NCBI GenBank assembly: GCA_050250955.1
Contig: JBFWNR010000003.1
Span: forward strand, 310,001-374,000
Origin: CAWAYR01 sp050250955
GTDB taxonomy: Bacteria > Acidobacteriota > Vicinamibacteria > Vicinamibacterales > UBA2999
Length of the DNA stretch: 64,000 nucleotides
Reading direction: 5' to 3'
Part shown: positions 30,409 through 38,813 of the stretch, piece by piece
How positions within the stretch are numbered: position 1 is the stretch's first letter
How the letters are laid out: each line of letters starts with the position of its first letter
Made by a program: the position numbers and the translations under genes
The notes under the pieces: model-generated
Seen by the model: only the letters and a program-made list of their open reading frames with translations
Told to the model about the DNA's origin: nothing
Database searches by the model: none

Positions 30409-31305
30409 ATGCCATCCACGGTGCTTGCGTCGGTCACGGTCGTCGGCCTGCTGCTCGTCACTCCCGCGCTGGTGACGGCGCAGACGTTCGGGACGTTCAC
30501 GTGGCAGATGCAGCCCTACTGCAACGTCGTCTCGCTGACGCTGGCCAACACGCCGGCGGGATTCACGCTGCAGGGCACCGACAACCAGTGCGGCGCCGCC
30601 GACAAGGCCGGCGCCTTCGGCCTCGCGTCGTTCAACGCCGCGGGGAACGTCACCTTGACCTTCACCATCGTGACGGCGCCGGGGGGCAGGCCCGTGCACG
30701 TCTCGGCCATCGTCAGCCCCGCCACTGGCAGCGGCACCTGGACCGACAGTGCCGGCAATTCCGGCACGTTCGCCCTGTCCGGCGCCGTGCCCGGACTGCC
30801 GCCGCGCCCGCTGCCGCCGAGCGGGCTCGCCATCGCCACGGTGACCGCCCGAGAGCTGGCGCCGGATGCCATCACCGGCGTCAACGTGGCGAACGGCAGC
30901 CTCACCGCGGCCGACATCGGCGACGCGCCTCGTGCCACGTCCGTCGAAGGCACGCAGAACGTGACGCTCCTCGTCGGCGTCCACACCAACGTTCGCCAGA
31001 TCACGCTGACCGCCCCCGCGGCCGGGCGCGTGATCGTCACGGCGAGCGCCACGGTCAACGCGTCGTCGGCCGGCGACGACTTCGCCGAGTGTTCGCTGAC
31101 GCGGGGCACGGTCGTGGAGTCCACGTTCAGGACGTTGGTCGGGGAGTCGGCCAACCTGCCCCCCAGCCTGCTCTTTCCGCTGAGCCTGACGCGCGGATTC
31201 GCGGTCAGCCCCGGCCCGTTCTCGGCGCGGCTGGTGTGCCGCAGCAACATCGGCGTCATCAGCGTGCTGGATACGGCGATGACGGCTGAGTACTTCCCGG
31301 GCTGA
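30409..31305 (+). CDS. Secreted protein with QPLGTF-type domain, no head repeats
   Basis: The 298 residues include a signal peptide (cleavage near VTA-QTFG) and a divergent copy of the shared N-terminal domain (TFGTFTWQ, DNQCG, GTWTDSAGNSG). The stretch VTARELAPDAITGVNV and NGSLTAADIGD resembles linkers of bacterial collagen-like and fibre proteins. The C-terminal ~110 residues form a beta-rich domain with cysteines (EC-SL, LVCRSN). It sits 15 nt after one fibre gene and 37 nt before the next. Its C-terminal half resembles that of the lone member at 5292 in position but not obviously in sequence. Confidence 0.72.
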   Translation: MPSTVLASVTVVGLLLVTPALVTAQTFGTFTWQMQPYCNVVSLTLANTPAGFTLQGTDNQCGAADKAGAFGLASFNAAGNVTLTFTIVTAPGGRPVHVSAIVSPATGSGTWTDSAGNSGTFALSGAVPGLPPRPLPPSGLAIATVTARELAPDAITGVNVANGSLTAADIGDAPRATSVEGTQNVTLLVGVHTNVRQITLTAPAAGRVIVTASATVNASSAGDDFAECSLTRGTVVESTFRTLVGESANLPPSLLFPLSLTRGFAVSPGPFSARLVCRSNIGVISVLDTAMTAEYFPG

Positions 31306-31342
31306 CGGCGGCCACCGGATTCGCGCCGAGAAGGAGTCGACG

Positions 31343-32881
31343 ATGCGTCACCATGTCCGTGTCTTCGCTGTTGCGCTCGTGACGTGCGTCTGGTGCGCAC
31401 TCGACGCCGCCGCGCAGCCGCTCGGCACGTTCCGCTGGCAGGTGCGGCCATTCTGCAACGTCGTCACCGTGGCAGTGACGCAGAACGGAGCGATCTACCG
31501 CCTCGAAGGCACCGACGACCAGTGTGGCAACGGCGCCGATGCCGCCTCGGTCACCGGCACCGCCTTCCCCAATCCCGACGGCACCATCGGCTTCGGGTTC
31601 ACCGTCGTCACCACGCCGGGCGGCCGCCCGCTGCACGTGGACGCCGAGATCACGACGGCCACGTTCAGCGGCACCTGGCGCGACAGCGCCGGGGCGACCG
31701 GCACGTTCATCCTCACCCCGGGCGCCGGCAACGGCGGCAGCCCGCGGCCGCTGCCATCGTCGGTGCCATCGGCCATCGTCATGCGGCCCGACGGCGGGTT
31801 CCTGGCCGGTGGCGAACCGGATGTCGGCACGATTCCAGCCAGCGGCACTGGCAATCGCCTGATGTGGTATCCGGGCAAGGCGGCGTTCCGCGCTGGCGAG
31901 GCGCACGGCGACGTGTGGGACGACGCGAGTACCGGCTACGGAAGCGTGGCCTTCGGCAGTGACACGAGGGCCAGCGGCACGCGCAGCACGGCGCTGGGGT
32001 CTGAGACGGCTGCCACGAACGCCTTCAGCACGGCCATGGGCCGTACGACGACAGCCACCGGCCAGGCCAGCACGGCGATGGGCATGCTGACGACCGCCAG
32101 CGGCGAGGTGGCGACAGCGATAGGACTCAGGACGACTGCCGCAGGAGTGAACGGCCTTGCCGCCGGCGAAAGCACCCTGGCGAGCGGGAGGAACAGCACG
32201 GCTCTAGGCAACTCGTCGACGGCCAGCGGCGGCGGAGCGCTGGCGGGCGGCGCCTCGTCGGTCGCCAGCGGCGGCAACGCGCTGGCCTTTGGCGCCTCGG
32301 CTCGGGCCATCGGCTCTGGCAGCGTCGCACTGGGGAGCCGGGCCGTCGCCTCCGGTGTGGGGTCCTTCGCGTTCGGGGACTCGAGCGCCGGCGAGGTGTC
32401 GGCCGGCACCAACGAGTTCAAGGTGCGCGCGTCGGGCGGCGTGTTCTTCTACAGCAACCCCACCCTCAATGTCGGGGTCGCGCTCGCGCCGAGCGGCAAC
32501 CAGTGGCTCATGCTGTCGGATGTCCGGTCCAAACACCACTTCCGGGAGCTCGATGGCGAGACCGTGCTGACGAAGATCGCCGCGATGCCGGTGACCGAGT
32601 GGAGCTACAGGGCGCAGGACGACGCCGTCCGCCACATCGGCCCCACCGCCCAGGACTTCCACGCCGCCTTCGGGCTCGGCGAGGATCCGCTGCGCATCGG
32701 CAGCCTCGACGCCGACGGCGTCGCCCTGGCCGCCGTCAAGGCGCTCGAAGCCCGCACGCGGCGCCACGGGGAAGCGACCGGGCGGCAGCTCGACGAGCAG
32801 GCGGCGGACGTGGCCAGTCTGAAGGCGGAACTGGCCCGGCTGCGGGCCCTCGTCTCGGCCCTGATGAGCTCGCCCCGCTGA
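31343..32881 (+). CDS. Secreted fibre protein with head repeats and S74 chaperone (second copy)
   Basis: The 512-residue architecture is the same as the 28819 protein: signal peptide, QPLGTF domain from residue 25, YadA-like head repeats and a C-terminal S74 chaperone. Ser392 and Lys397 occur in SDVRSK, keeping the self-cleavage dyad at the same residue numbers. The C terminus is a coiled coil ending LMSSPR. AAGGAG precedes ATG. The N-terminal domain is nearly identical at DNA level to that of the next fibre gene, which indicates recent tandem duplication or gene conversion. Confidence 0.85.
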   Translation: MRHHVRVFAVALVTCVWCALDAAAQPLGTFRWQVRPFCNVVTVAVTQNGAIYRLEGTDDQCGNGADAASVTGTAFPNPDGTIGFGFTVVTTPGGRPLHVDAEITTATFSGTWRDSAGATGTFILTPGAGNGGSPRPLPSSVPSAIVMRPDGGFLAGGEPDVGTIPASGTGNRLMWYPGKAAFRAGEAHGDVWDDASTGYGSVAFGSDTRASGTRSTALGSETAATNAFSTAMGRTTTATGQASTAMGMLTTASGEVATAIGLRTTAAGVNGLAAGESTLASGRNSTALGNSSTASGGGALAGGASSVASGGNALAFGASARAIGSGSVALGSRAVASGVGSFAFGDSSAGEVSAGTNEFKVRASGGVFFYSNPTLNVGVALAPSGNQWLMLSDVRSKHHFRELDGETVLTKIAAMPVTEWSYRAQDDAVRHIGPTAQDFHAAFGLGEDPLRIGSLDADGVALAAVKALEARTRRHGEATGRQLDEQAADVASLKAELARLRALVSALMSSPR

Positions 32882-32990
32882 CCGTGCCGGCGCCGCGATG
32901 TCGGGTTTCCGGCGGCGGTGCCGCTCTCCAGATGGCGCCTGCACACGCCTCCGGCGGAGTTGGCCGGGCGCGCAGGCCGTGGAGGCCTCG

Positions 32991-34580
32991 ATGACGCGTC
33001 ACCGTTCAGTACTCGCCGGTGTGTTCTGGCTGTTCGCCTCGCTCGCCACCGAGACGACCGCCCAACCGATCGGCACGTTCCGCTGGCAGGTGCGGCCGTT
33101 CTGCAACGTCGTCACCGTGGCAGTGACGCAGAACGGAGCGATCTACCGCCTCGAAGGCACCGACGACCAGTGCGGCGGCGGCGCCGATGCCGCCTCGGTC
33201 ACCGGCACGGCCTTTCCCAATCCCGACGGCACCATCGGCTTCGGGTTCACCGTCGTCACCACGCCAGGCGGCCGGCCCCTGCACGTGGACGCCGAGATCA
33301 CTACGGCGACCTTCAGCGGCACCTGGCGCGACAGCGCCGGCGCCACCGGCACGTTCGTCCTCACCCCGGGTGCCGGCAACGGCGGCAGCCCGCGGCCGCT
33401 GCCTTCCTCTGTACCGGCGACGATCGCCCTGCGGCCCGACGGCGGGTTCCTGGCGGGCGGCGCGCAGGGTGTCGGGGCGATTCCCGCCTCCGGCCCCGGC
33501 AATCGCATGATGTGGTACCCGAGTAAGGCCGCGTTCCGTGCCGGCGAGGCGGTGGCCGAAGGATGGGACGACTCGAACATCGGCTACGGCAGCGTCGCGC
33601 TCGGCAACGGCCCCAATGCGATTGGCTTCTCGAGCACGGCCATGGGCCAGGACTCGAACGCCATCGGCACGGCGAGCACCGCCCTGGGCAACGCAACCAG
33701 GGCCACCGGCCCCTTCAGCACCGCGATGGGGGACGACACGATTGCCGCCGGAAACTCCAGCACCGCGATGGGGAACAGCACTTCGGCCGAAGGCACGAAC
33801 AGCCTCGCCACGGGCAGCCGCACGCGTGCCGTCGGCCGCACCAGTACGGCGATGGGCAGCAGCTCGATCGCCGAGGGACCGAACAGCCTCGCCGCCGGCA
33901 GCAGCACACTCGCGAGCGGCAGCGCCAGCACCGCGCTCGGGAGCTCGACGGAGTCCAGCGGCTCCGGCGCGCTGGCCGGCGGCTCGTCTTCGGTCGCCAG
34001 CGGGGGCAATGCGCTGGCGTTCGGCTTCGCGGCGCGGGCCATCGGCTCGGGCAGCGTGGCGCTGGGCAGCCGCTCGGTGGCAGACACGGGTTCGTTCGTC
34101 TTCGCCGACGGCTCGAGCAACAATCCCGTCGGCAGCGGCGTCCACCAGTTCTTCGTGCGCGCCAGCGGCGGCGCCGCCTTCTTCAGCAACGCCGCCAGCA
34201 CCACCGGGGTCCTGTTAGCCGCCAACGGCACGCAGTGGGCGAGTCTCTCGGACGTGCGCGCCAAGCACCGCTTCCGCGAGCTGGACGGCGACGACGTCCT
34301 CTCCCGTATCGCCGCATTGCCGGTGACCGAGTGGAGCTACCGGGCCCAGGACGACGCCATCCGCCACATCGGCCCCACCGCCCAGGACTTCCACGCCGCC
34401 TTCGGCCTCGGTGAGGACCCACTGCGCATCGGCACCCTCGACGCCGACGGCGTCGCCCTCGCCGCCGTCAAGGCGCTCGAGGCGCGCACGCGCACGCAGG
34501 CCGAACGGATCGACGCGCTCGAACGTCGGCTGGCCGAGGCGCTGGCGGCGTTGTGCGACGCGACGCGTACCTGCCGGTGA
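32991..34580 (+). CDS. Secreted fibre protein with head repeats and S74 chaperone (third copy)
   Basis: The 529 residues have a signal peptide ending near TTA-QPIG, the shared domain, a longer run of head repeats (about two extra units relative to the 31343 protein) and an S74 domain starting at Ser420, with Lys425 in SDVRAK. The predicted coiled-coil tail contains two cysteines (ALCDATRTC). GGAGG lies before ATG 32991, so the longer upstream reading is rejected. The variable number of head repeats with constant ends is what one expects from recombination among tandem copies. Confidence 0.85.
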   Translation: MTRHRSVLAGVFWLFASLATETTAQPIGTFRWQVRPFCNVVTVAVTQNGAIYRLEGTDDQCGGGADAASVTGTAFPNPDGTIGFGFTVVTTPGGRPLHVDAEITTATFSGTWRDSAGATGTFVLTPGAGNGGSPRPLPSSVPATIALRPDGGFLAGGAQGVGAIPASGPGNRMMWYPSKAAFRAGEAVAEGWDDSNIGYGSVALGNGPNAIGFSSTAMGQDSNAIGTASTALGNATRATGPFSTAMGDDTIAAGNSSTAMGNSTSAEGTNSLATGSRTRAVGRTSTAMGSSSIAEGPNSLAAGSSTLASGSASTALGSSTESSGSGALAGGSSSVASGGNALAFGFAARAIGSGSVALGSRSVADTGSFVFADGSSNNPVGSGVHQFFVRASGGAAFFSNAASTTGVLLAANGTQWASLSDVRAKHRFRELDGDDVLSRIAALPVTEWSYRAQDDAIRHIGPTAQDFHAAFGLGEDPLRIGTLDADGVALAAVKALEARTRTQAERIDALERRLAEALAALCDATRTCR

Positions 34581-34624
34581 GCGGTGCCGCTGCCCACGGG
34601 CTCGCGGCGCCCGCTGGATCCTCC

Positions 34625-34685
34625 CGGAGTGCCGAGATGATTGTGCGGGATCTGGCGAGGCCGGAGGGAGGAACCGGCGGGCGCC
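34625..34685. repeat. Dispersed ~60-bp imperfect repeat, copy A
   Basis: The segment beginning CGGAGTGCCGAGATGAT and containing GGCGAGGCCGGAG and GGCGGGCGCC recurs in the same orientation at 35855-35918. It lies in the intergenic space between the last fibre gene and the EF-P-like gene. Confidence 0.7.
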
Positions 34686-34694
34686 AGCGGGCGC

Positions 34695-35270
34695 TCAGGC
34701 CCGGCCGGCGAAGGCGCGCGTCTCGGTGTGCACCTTCACCTTCTCGCCTTCCTTGATGAAGAGCGGCACCTGCAGCTCCATGCCGGTGTCGGTGAGCGCC
34801 ACCTTGGTGACGCCGCCGCTGGCGGTGTTGCCACGGGCGCCTTCCTCGGTGCGGGCGATCACCATCTCGACGTGGGGCGGGAACTCCAGCGCGATCGGCC
34901 GGCCGTTGAACTTCTGCACCTTCACGACGACGTTGTCGGCCAGCAGGTCCTTGTCGTCGCCGACCGTGTCGCTGCCCAGCGACAACGTCTCGAAGGTGCC
35001 GTCCTCCATGAAATGGAAGGCGTCGCCGTCGGAGTACTGGTAGGTGGCCGGCACCTGCACCAGATCCGGCTCGGCGAACTTCTCCCCCGCCTTGAAGGTC
35101 TTGTCGAAGACGGCGCGGGTGATGAGGTTGCGCATCTTCAGCCGCACCAGCGTCTGGCCGCCGCGGGCGGTGGGCTTGCTGACTTCGACGTCGAGGCAGT
35201 GGTACGGGGCGCCCTCGAACTCGAAGAACATCTTGCGCTTGATCTCGATTGCCTCAATCAGACTGGCCAT
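34695..35270 (-). CDS. Elongation factor P-like protein, EfpL/YeiP-type loop
   Basis: The 191 residues form the three-domain EF-P architecture: KOW-like N-terminal domain, central OB domain and C-terminal OB domain ending KVKVHTETRAFAGRA. EF-P rescues ribosomes stalled at proline runs. The loop that reaches the peptidyl-transferase centre reads SKPTARGGQT (residues 31-40), with Arg36 at the tip. Canonical EF-P has a short K-P-G-K/R-G loop; the PTARG form is that of EfpL/YeiP. A canonical efp may exist elsewhere. An AGGA box lies four bases before the ATG. Confidence 0.88.
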   Translation of the reverse strand: MASLIEAIEIKRKMFFEFEGAPYHCLDVEVSKPTARGGQTLVRLKMRNLITRAVFDKTFKAGEKFAEPDLVQVPATYQYSDGDAFHFMEDGTFETLSLGSDTVGDDKDLLADNVVVKVQKFNGRPIALEFPPHVEMVIARTEEGARGNTASGGVTKVALTDTGMELQVPLFIKEGEKVKVHTETRAFAGRA

Positions 35271-35282
35271 AACGTCCTAGGA

Positions 35283-35750
35283 TCACCGACGCGACGGGGG
35301 CGGCGCAAGCGCGGCGGCCAGCGCCTGGGCGAAAGCGACGTCGCCCGGCCCGGCGGGGCCCTTGCCGAAGACCTCGACGATCGTCGACGTCACGGTGCCG
35401 ATGTTGCGGAAGGTGTGCATCGCGCCGCCGTCGAGCGCCAGCGCCTCGCCGGCCCCGACCTCGACCGGCGGCTGCCCCTCCACGGTCAGCAGGAGACGGC
35501 CGGTGACGAGCACGAACACGTGGTAGGTGGCGTCGGCGTGGTTGTGCAGCCGGCGGGTCGCACCGGGCTCGGCATAGTCGCGCAGCACCCGGTAGAACGG
35601 CGTGTTGAGCACCTGCATCGACGAGATGCCGGGATCGCCCTGCACCGGCCGGGCCTTCTCCGGTCCGGCCAGCGCCTGCGCCCACGCCGGCGCGGACCAC
35701 GCCACCAGGGCCGACACCACCAGAGCCGATCGCACGATTGCACCAGTCAT
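35283..35750 (-). CDS. Secreted single-cupin protein
   Basis: The 155-residue protein has a signal peptide (cleavage near AWA-QALA) and one cupin barrel: motif 1 as RRLHNHADATYHVFVLVTGRL, motif 2 as GAGEALALDGGAMHTFRNIG. The histidines HNH and the later H could bind a metal ion. Function unknown. AAGGA lies before ATG 35750. The gene is 12 nt downstream of nothing on its strand and 12 nt upstream of the EF-P-like start, so the two may be one transcript. Confidence 0.8.
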   Translation of the reverse strand: MTGAIVRSALVVSALVAWSAPAWAQALAGPEKARPVQGDPGISSMQVLNTPFYRVLRDYAEPGATRRLHNHADATYHVFVLVTGRLLLTVEGQPPVEVGAGEALALDGGAMHTFRNIGTVTSTIVEVFGKGPAGPGDVAFAQALAAALAPPPSRR

Positions 35751-35854
35751 CGCCGCATCCTTTCGAGGTTCGCAGCCGGCTTGCAGGCCGCTCATTCTAC
35801 CTAGTCCGGCGAGGACGACGTGCGGGCCTTCGCGACGGCGCACGCCGGGCCCTC

Positions 35855-35918
35855 TCGGAGTGCCGAGATGATCGTGGGGCGTCAGTTGGCGAGGCCGGAG
35901 AGAGGGCCGGGCGGGCGC
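35855..35918. repeat. Dispersed ~60-bp imperfect repeat, copy B
   Basis: This is the second copy of the repeat at 34625, sharing CGGAGTGCCGAGATGAT, GGCGAGGCCGGAG and GGGCGGGCGCC. Part of the core (GGTGAGGCCGGAGGG) appears again at about 35931-35945. It lies in the 244-nt space upstream of the MFS gene; nothing else was recognised there apart from a TACGAT box at 35980-35985. Confidence 0.65.
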
Positions 35919-35994
35919 CGGCTCGAGACTGGTGAGGCCGGAGGGGGGGCCCCGGTGGGCGTCGCCGCAGCAGCCGCTGTACGATGACCCGCGC

Positions 35995-37236
35995 ATGTCG
36001 ACGCCGTGGTATCGCCAGGTCTCGGGCGCGCAGTGGAAGGCCTTCCTCACCACCTTCGCCGCCTGGGTCCTCGACGCGTTCGACTTCACCATCCTCACCT
36101 TCGTCCTCGCCGACATCCAGCAGAGCTTCTCGGTCAACAAGGCGCTGGCCGGCCTGCTCGGCACGGTGACGCTGCTCTTCCGCGTCGTCGGCGGCATCGG
36201 CGCCGGTACGCTGGCCGACCGCTACGGGCGCAAGGGGCCGATCCTGTTCTCGATCGCCTGGTACACCGCGTTTGCGTTCCTGAGCGGCGCCTCGACCTCC
36301 TACGTGATGCTGTTCGCCTTCCGCGGCCTCTTCGGCATCGGCATGGGCGGGATGTGGGCGGCGGGCATGCCGCTGGCGCTCGAGCATTGGCCGCAGCACC
36401 TGCGCGGCATCGCCTCGGGCATCCTGCAGGGCGGCTACTCGTTCGGGTTCCTGCTGTCGTCGCTGGTCTTCCAGCTCGGCTATCCGCTGGTGAGCGACTC
36501 GCCGGAGTGGGCCTGGCGGGTGATGCTGTGGTCGGGCGTGCTGCCGGCGCTGGTCGTGTTCGCGGTGATGTGGACGGTGCCCGAGAGCCCGATCTGGCTC
36601 GAACGGCGGCGACGCCTCGCCGCCGAAGGCGGCATCGAGCGGCTGTCGGTGCGGCGGCTCTTCGACCGCGACCTCGTCTGGGTCACCGTGCACACCTCGC
36701 TCCTGATGGGCGGCTTCGTGGCCATGTACCAGTCGACGACCTTCTGGTACCCGACGCTGCTGGCCGGACGCCAGGTGGCGCCGCTGTGGTACCTGCTGGC
36801 GCTCAACGCCGGGGGTGTCATCGGATCGATCGCGCTCGGGGCATGGTCGGAGCAGGCCGGCGGCCGCCGCGGGTCGGCGACGCTCGGCGTCGTCGTCGGG
36901 ATCCTGGCGGTGCCGTGGTTCCTCGACGCCGCCTCGCCGACGGTGCTGCTCGTCGCGGCCGGCGTGATGGGGTTCTTCGCCGCGGGCGCGTGGGGCATGG
37001 TCCCCGGCTACCTGTCCGAGCGCTTCCCCACCGAGGCGCGCGGCGTCGGCACCGGCTTCGCCTACCACGCCGGGGTCGGCATCGGCTCCTACGGACCGTA
37101 TCTCATCGGCCGCCTGCAGGACGGCGGCATGGTGCTGTGGCAGGCCCAGGCGGTGTGCATCGTCACCGCCGGCCTGGCCGTCCTCGTGCTGCTGTGGCTC
37201 GGGCCGGAGACCCGCGGCCGACGGCTCGACGAATGA
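35995..37236 (+). CDS. MFS carrier, lactate/sialate:H+ symporter-like
   Basis: The 413 residues have about twelve membrane segments, with AWVLDAFDFTILTFVLADI at TM1, the loop motif GTLADRYGRKGPIL and FGIGMGGMWAAGMPLALEHWP, all typical of the JEN/NanT-like SHS branch. Transport of a monocarboxylate or similar organic acid is likely; the substrate is not determined. ATG 35995 is chosen because the longer reading would enter the repeat region. A TACGAT box ends nine bases upstream, so the leader is very short. Confidence 0.88.
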   Translation: MSTPWYRQVSGAQWKAFLTTFAAWVLDAFDFTILTFVLADIQQSFSVNKALAGLLGTVTLLFRVVGGIGAGTLADRYGRKGPILFSIAWYTAFAFLSGASTSYVMLFAFRGLFGIGMGGMWAAGMPLALEHWPQHLRGIASGILQGGYSFGFLLSSLVFQLGYPLVSDSPEWAWRVMLWSGVLPALVVFAVMWTVPESPIWLERRRRLAAEGGIERLSVRRLFDRDLVWVTVHTSLLMGGFVAMYQSTTFWYPTLLAGRQVAPLWYLLALNAGGVIGSIALGAWSEQAGGRRGSATLGVVVGILAVPWFLDAASPTVLLVAAGVMGFFAAGAWGMVPGYLSERFPTEARGVGTGFAYHAGVGIGSYGPYLIGRLQDGGMVLWQAQAVCIVTAGLAVLVLLWLGPETRGRRLDE

Positions 37237-37239
37237 CCA

Positions 37240-37346
37240 GCGGCTAGCGGCTAGCGGCTAGAGAACTGACGCCCGGCTCGGCAGCACAGGCGAGTGATCG
37301 GGAGCCGTCGGGCGTCAGACCACTCTAGCCGCTAGCCGCTAGCCGC
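37240..37346. repeat. Long inverted repeat built from GCGGCTA heptamers
   Basis: A perfect 24-nt arm at 37240-37263 (three GCGGCTA units plus GAG) pairs with 37323-37346. Inside it, CTGACGCCC at 37266-37274 pairs with GGGCGTCAG at 37310-37318. The whole structure fills the gap between the MFS and bicupin genes. It could be a strong transcript-end hairpin or a mobile REP-like unit. A further GCTAGCCGCT occurs at about 38346. Confidence 0.85.
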
Positions 37347-37350
37347 CAGT

Positions 37351-37356
37351 TATGAT
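37351..37356 (+). promoter_or_regulatory. -10 box TATGAT six bases before the start codon (leaderless layout)
   Basis: TATGAT is followed by GCGCGC and then ATG at 37363. Transcription would start at or next to the A of the ATG. The same six-base spacing is seen upstream of 52091, 54868 and 63748. Confidence 0.6.
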
Positions 37357-37362
37357 GCGCGC

Positions 37363-38322
37363 ATGCGCACCGCCCTGGCTGCCGCGCTCCTCCTCTCGCT
37401 GGCCTCCACCGCTCGCGGACAGAACCCGGCGCCGCCGCCGGTCACCGGCCCGGCGCCGGTGCCGACCGCGGTCTGGGCCTCGAAGCCGACGGCCACCCCC
37501 GGCTACCCTGTCGGCATCACGCCGTGGGTCAAGCTGGCCGACGTGAAGGCGGCGCACCGCGGCGAGTCGAACTGGCGCCACCGCGCGTTCGACGACGGCC
37601 GGCTGGCCGGCGAGTACGTCGCCGCCGCTCCCGGCACGTCGCAGAGTCCGCGCTTCCACCCCGACACACGCGAGTGGTTCGCCGTCGTCGAGGGCGAGGT
37701 ACGGGTCGAGATCGAAGGCCAGCCGCCGCTCGCCGCCACCCGCGGATCGGTGGTGAACGTCCCGCGGCACACCGTCTTCAGCGTCCACACCGTCGGCAGC
37801 GCGCCGAGCCTGCGCTTCGTGCTCAACGTGTCGGGGGCCGAGACGTTCTTCGTCGCCGACGCCGACACGCCGCCGGCGCAGGCGCCGCCGCCCGGGAGCG
37901 CCTGGCTGCGGACCACCATCAACCGCACGCCCGGACGCTACGACGAGTTCAACCGGCCCCACGTCAACATCCACGACGAGGGCGCGAAGAACCCGAAGTA
38001 CACCGGCGGCCGCTTCGTGCGCGACGACAAGTCCGAGATGCTGGTGATCTACGGCTACGAACGGAACCTGCCGCCGTTCAACCCCGCCGACAAGGGCCAC
38101 TTCCACGCCGAGAGCGCCGAGGCGTGGCTGGTCTTCACCGGGCGAATCCGCTACGCCTTCGAGGGCCAGGAGCCGTTCATCGCCAGCGAGGGCGACGTCG
38201 TCTACGTGCCGGCCAACACCTGGCACGCCACGCGCTTTGTCGGCGAGGCGCCGTCGTGCCGCCTGTCGATCACCGAGTACGTCGGCAACACGCTGGTGCT
38301 GGAGCCGCGCCCGCCCCGGTAG
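37363..38322 (+). CDS. Secreted bicupin protein
   Basis: The 319-residue protein has a signal peptide (cleavage near ARG-QNP) and two cupin domains. The first runs around residues 85-150 with FHPDTREWFAVVEGEVRVEIEG and VVNVPRHTVF. The second runs around 240-310 with GHFHAESAEAWLVFTGRIRYAFEG and DVVYVPANTWHATRF. The second cupin keeps the HxH...E...H metal pattern. A metal-dependent periplasmic enzyme or ligand-binding protein is likely; no substrate assigned. No ribosome binding site is visible, consistent with the leaderless promoter. Confidence 0.82.
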   Translation: MRTALAAALLLSLASTARGQNPAPPPVTGPAPVPTAVWASKPTATPGYPVGITPWVKLADVKAAHRGESNWRHRAFDDGRLAGEYVAAAPGTSQSPRFHPDTREWFAVVEGEVRVEIEGQPPLAATRGSVVNVPRHTVFSVHTVGSAPSLRFVLNVSGAETFFVADADTPPAQAPPPGSAWLRTTINRTPGRYDEFNRPHVNIHDEGAKNPKYTGGRFVRDDKSEMLVIYGYERNLPPFNPADKGHFHAESAEAWLVFTGRIRYAFEGQEPFIASEGDVVYVPANTWHATRFVGEAPSCRLSITEYVGNTLVLEPRPPR

Positions 38323-38364
38323 GCGCGGCCCGGCCTCCCCTCGCCGCTAGCCGCTGAGCATCAG

Positions 38365-38793
38365 CTACATCCCGCCCTTCCAGCTCTCGCGGTCGATGCG
38401 CCAGGCCGTGCCTTCCTTGGTGAGGGTGATGACGCCGGTGCCCTTCTCCTTGCTCTCGGCGCTGACGCCTTCGACCTGGAGCTCGGCGCCACTGGCGGTC
38501 GCCGACTCCTTCACGACTCGGATGTTCGTGCGATCGTCGAACATCTTGATCATCTCGAACATCTCCTTGCGGTCGGCCGGCGTCTCCTTGGCGATCTGAT
38601 CGCGGCGCCCCTTGCTCATCCACGGCGTCAGCTCGTCGATGGTCTTGGCGTTCACGAAGGCCTGACGATAGGCAAGGTAGTACTCGCCGGCGGTCTTGTA
38701 GGCGGAGGTCGGCGTCTGGGCGACGCCGGGCACGGCGGCAACCAGGACCAGCACGACCGTAAGGAAGACGGACGGGTATCGGGACACGGACAT
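38365..38793 (-). CDS. Small secreted protein of unknown function
   Basis: The 142 residues carry a signal peptide (VFLTVVLVLVAAVPGVA) and a mature domain resembling NTF2-like/DUF4878-type folds: an amphipathic helical half (YYLAYRQAFVNAKTIDELTPWMS) and a beta half ending TLTKEGTAWRIDRESW. I do not recognise the family firmly. It is the gene after the DUF1326 protein, with a 20-nt gap, and likely shares its transcript. Confidence 0.65.
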   Translation of the reverse strand: MSVSRYPSVFLTVVLVLVAAVPGVAQTPTSAYKTAGEYYLAYRQAFVNAKTIDELTPWMSKGRRDQIAKETPADRKEMFEMIKMFDDRTNIRVVKESATASGAELQVEGVSAESKEKGTGVITLTKEGTAWRIDRESWKGGM

Positions 38794-38813
38794 CGGAGGC
38801 TCCTTCTACGCGG

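Noticed and set aside
28819..34580. Prophage tail-fibre region
   Set aside because: S74 domains and fibre repeats recall phage tails, but each protein has a Sec signal peptide and no capsid, tail, integrase or lysis gene is near.
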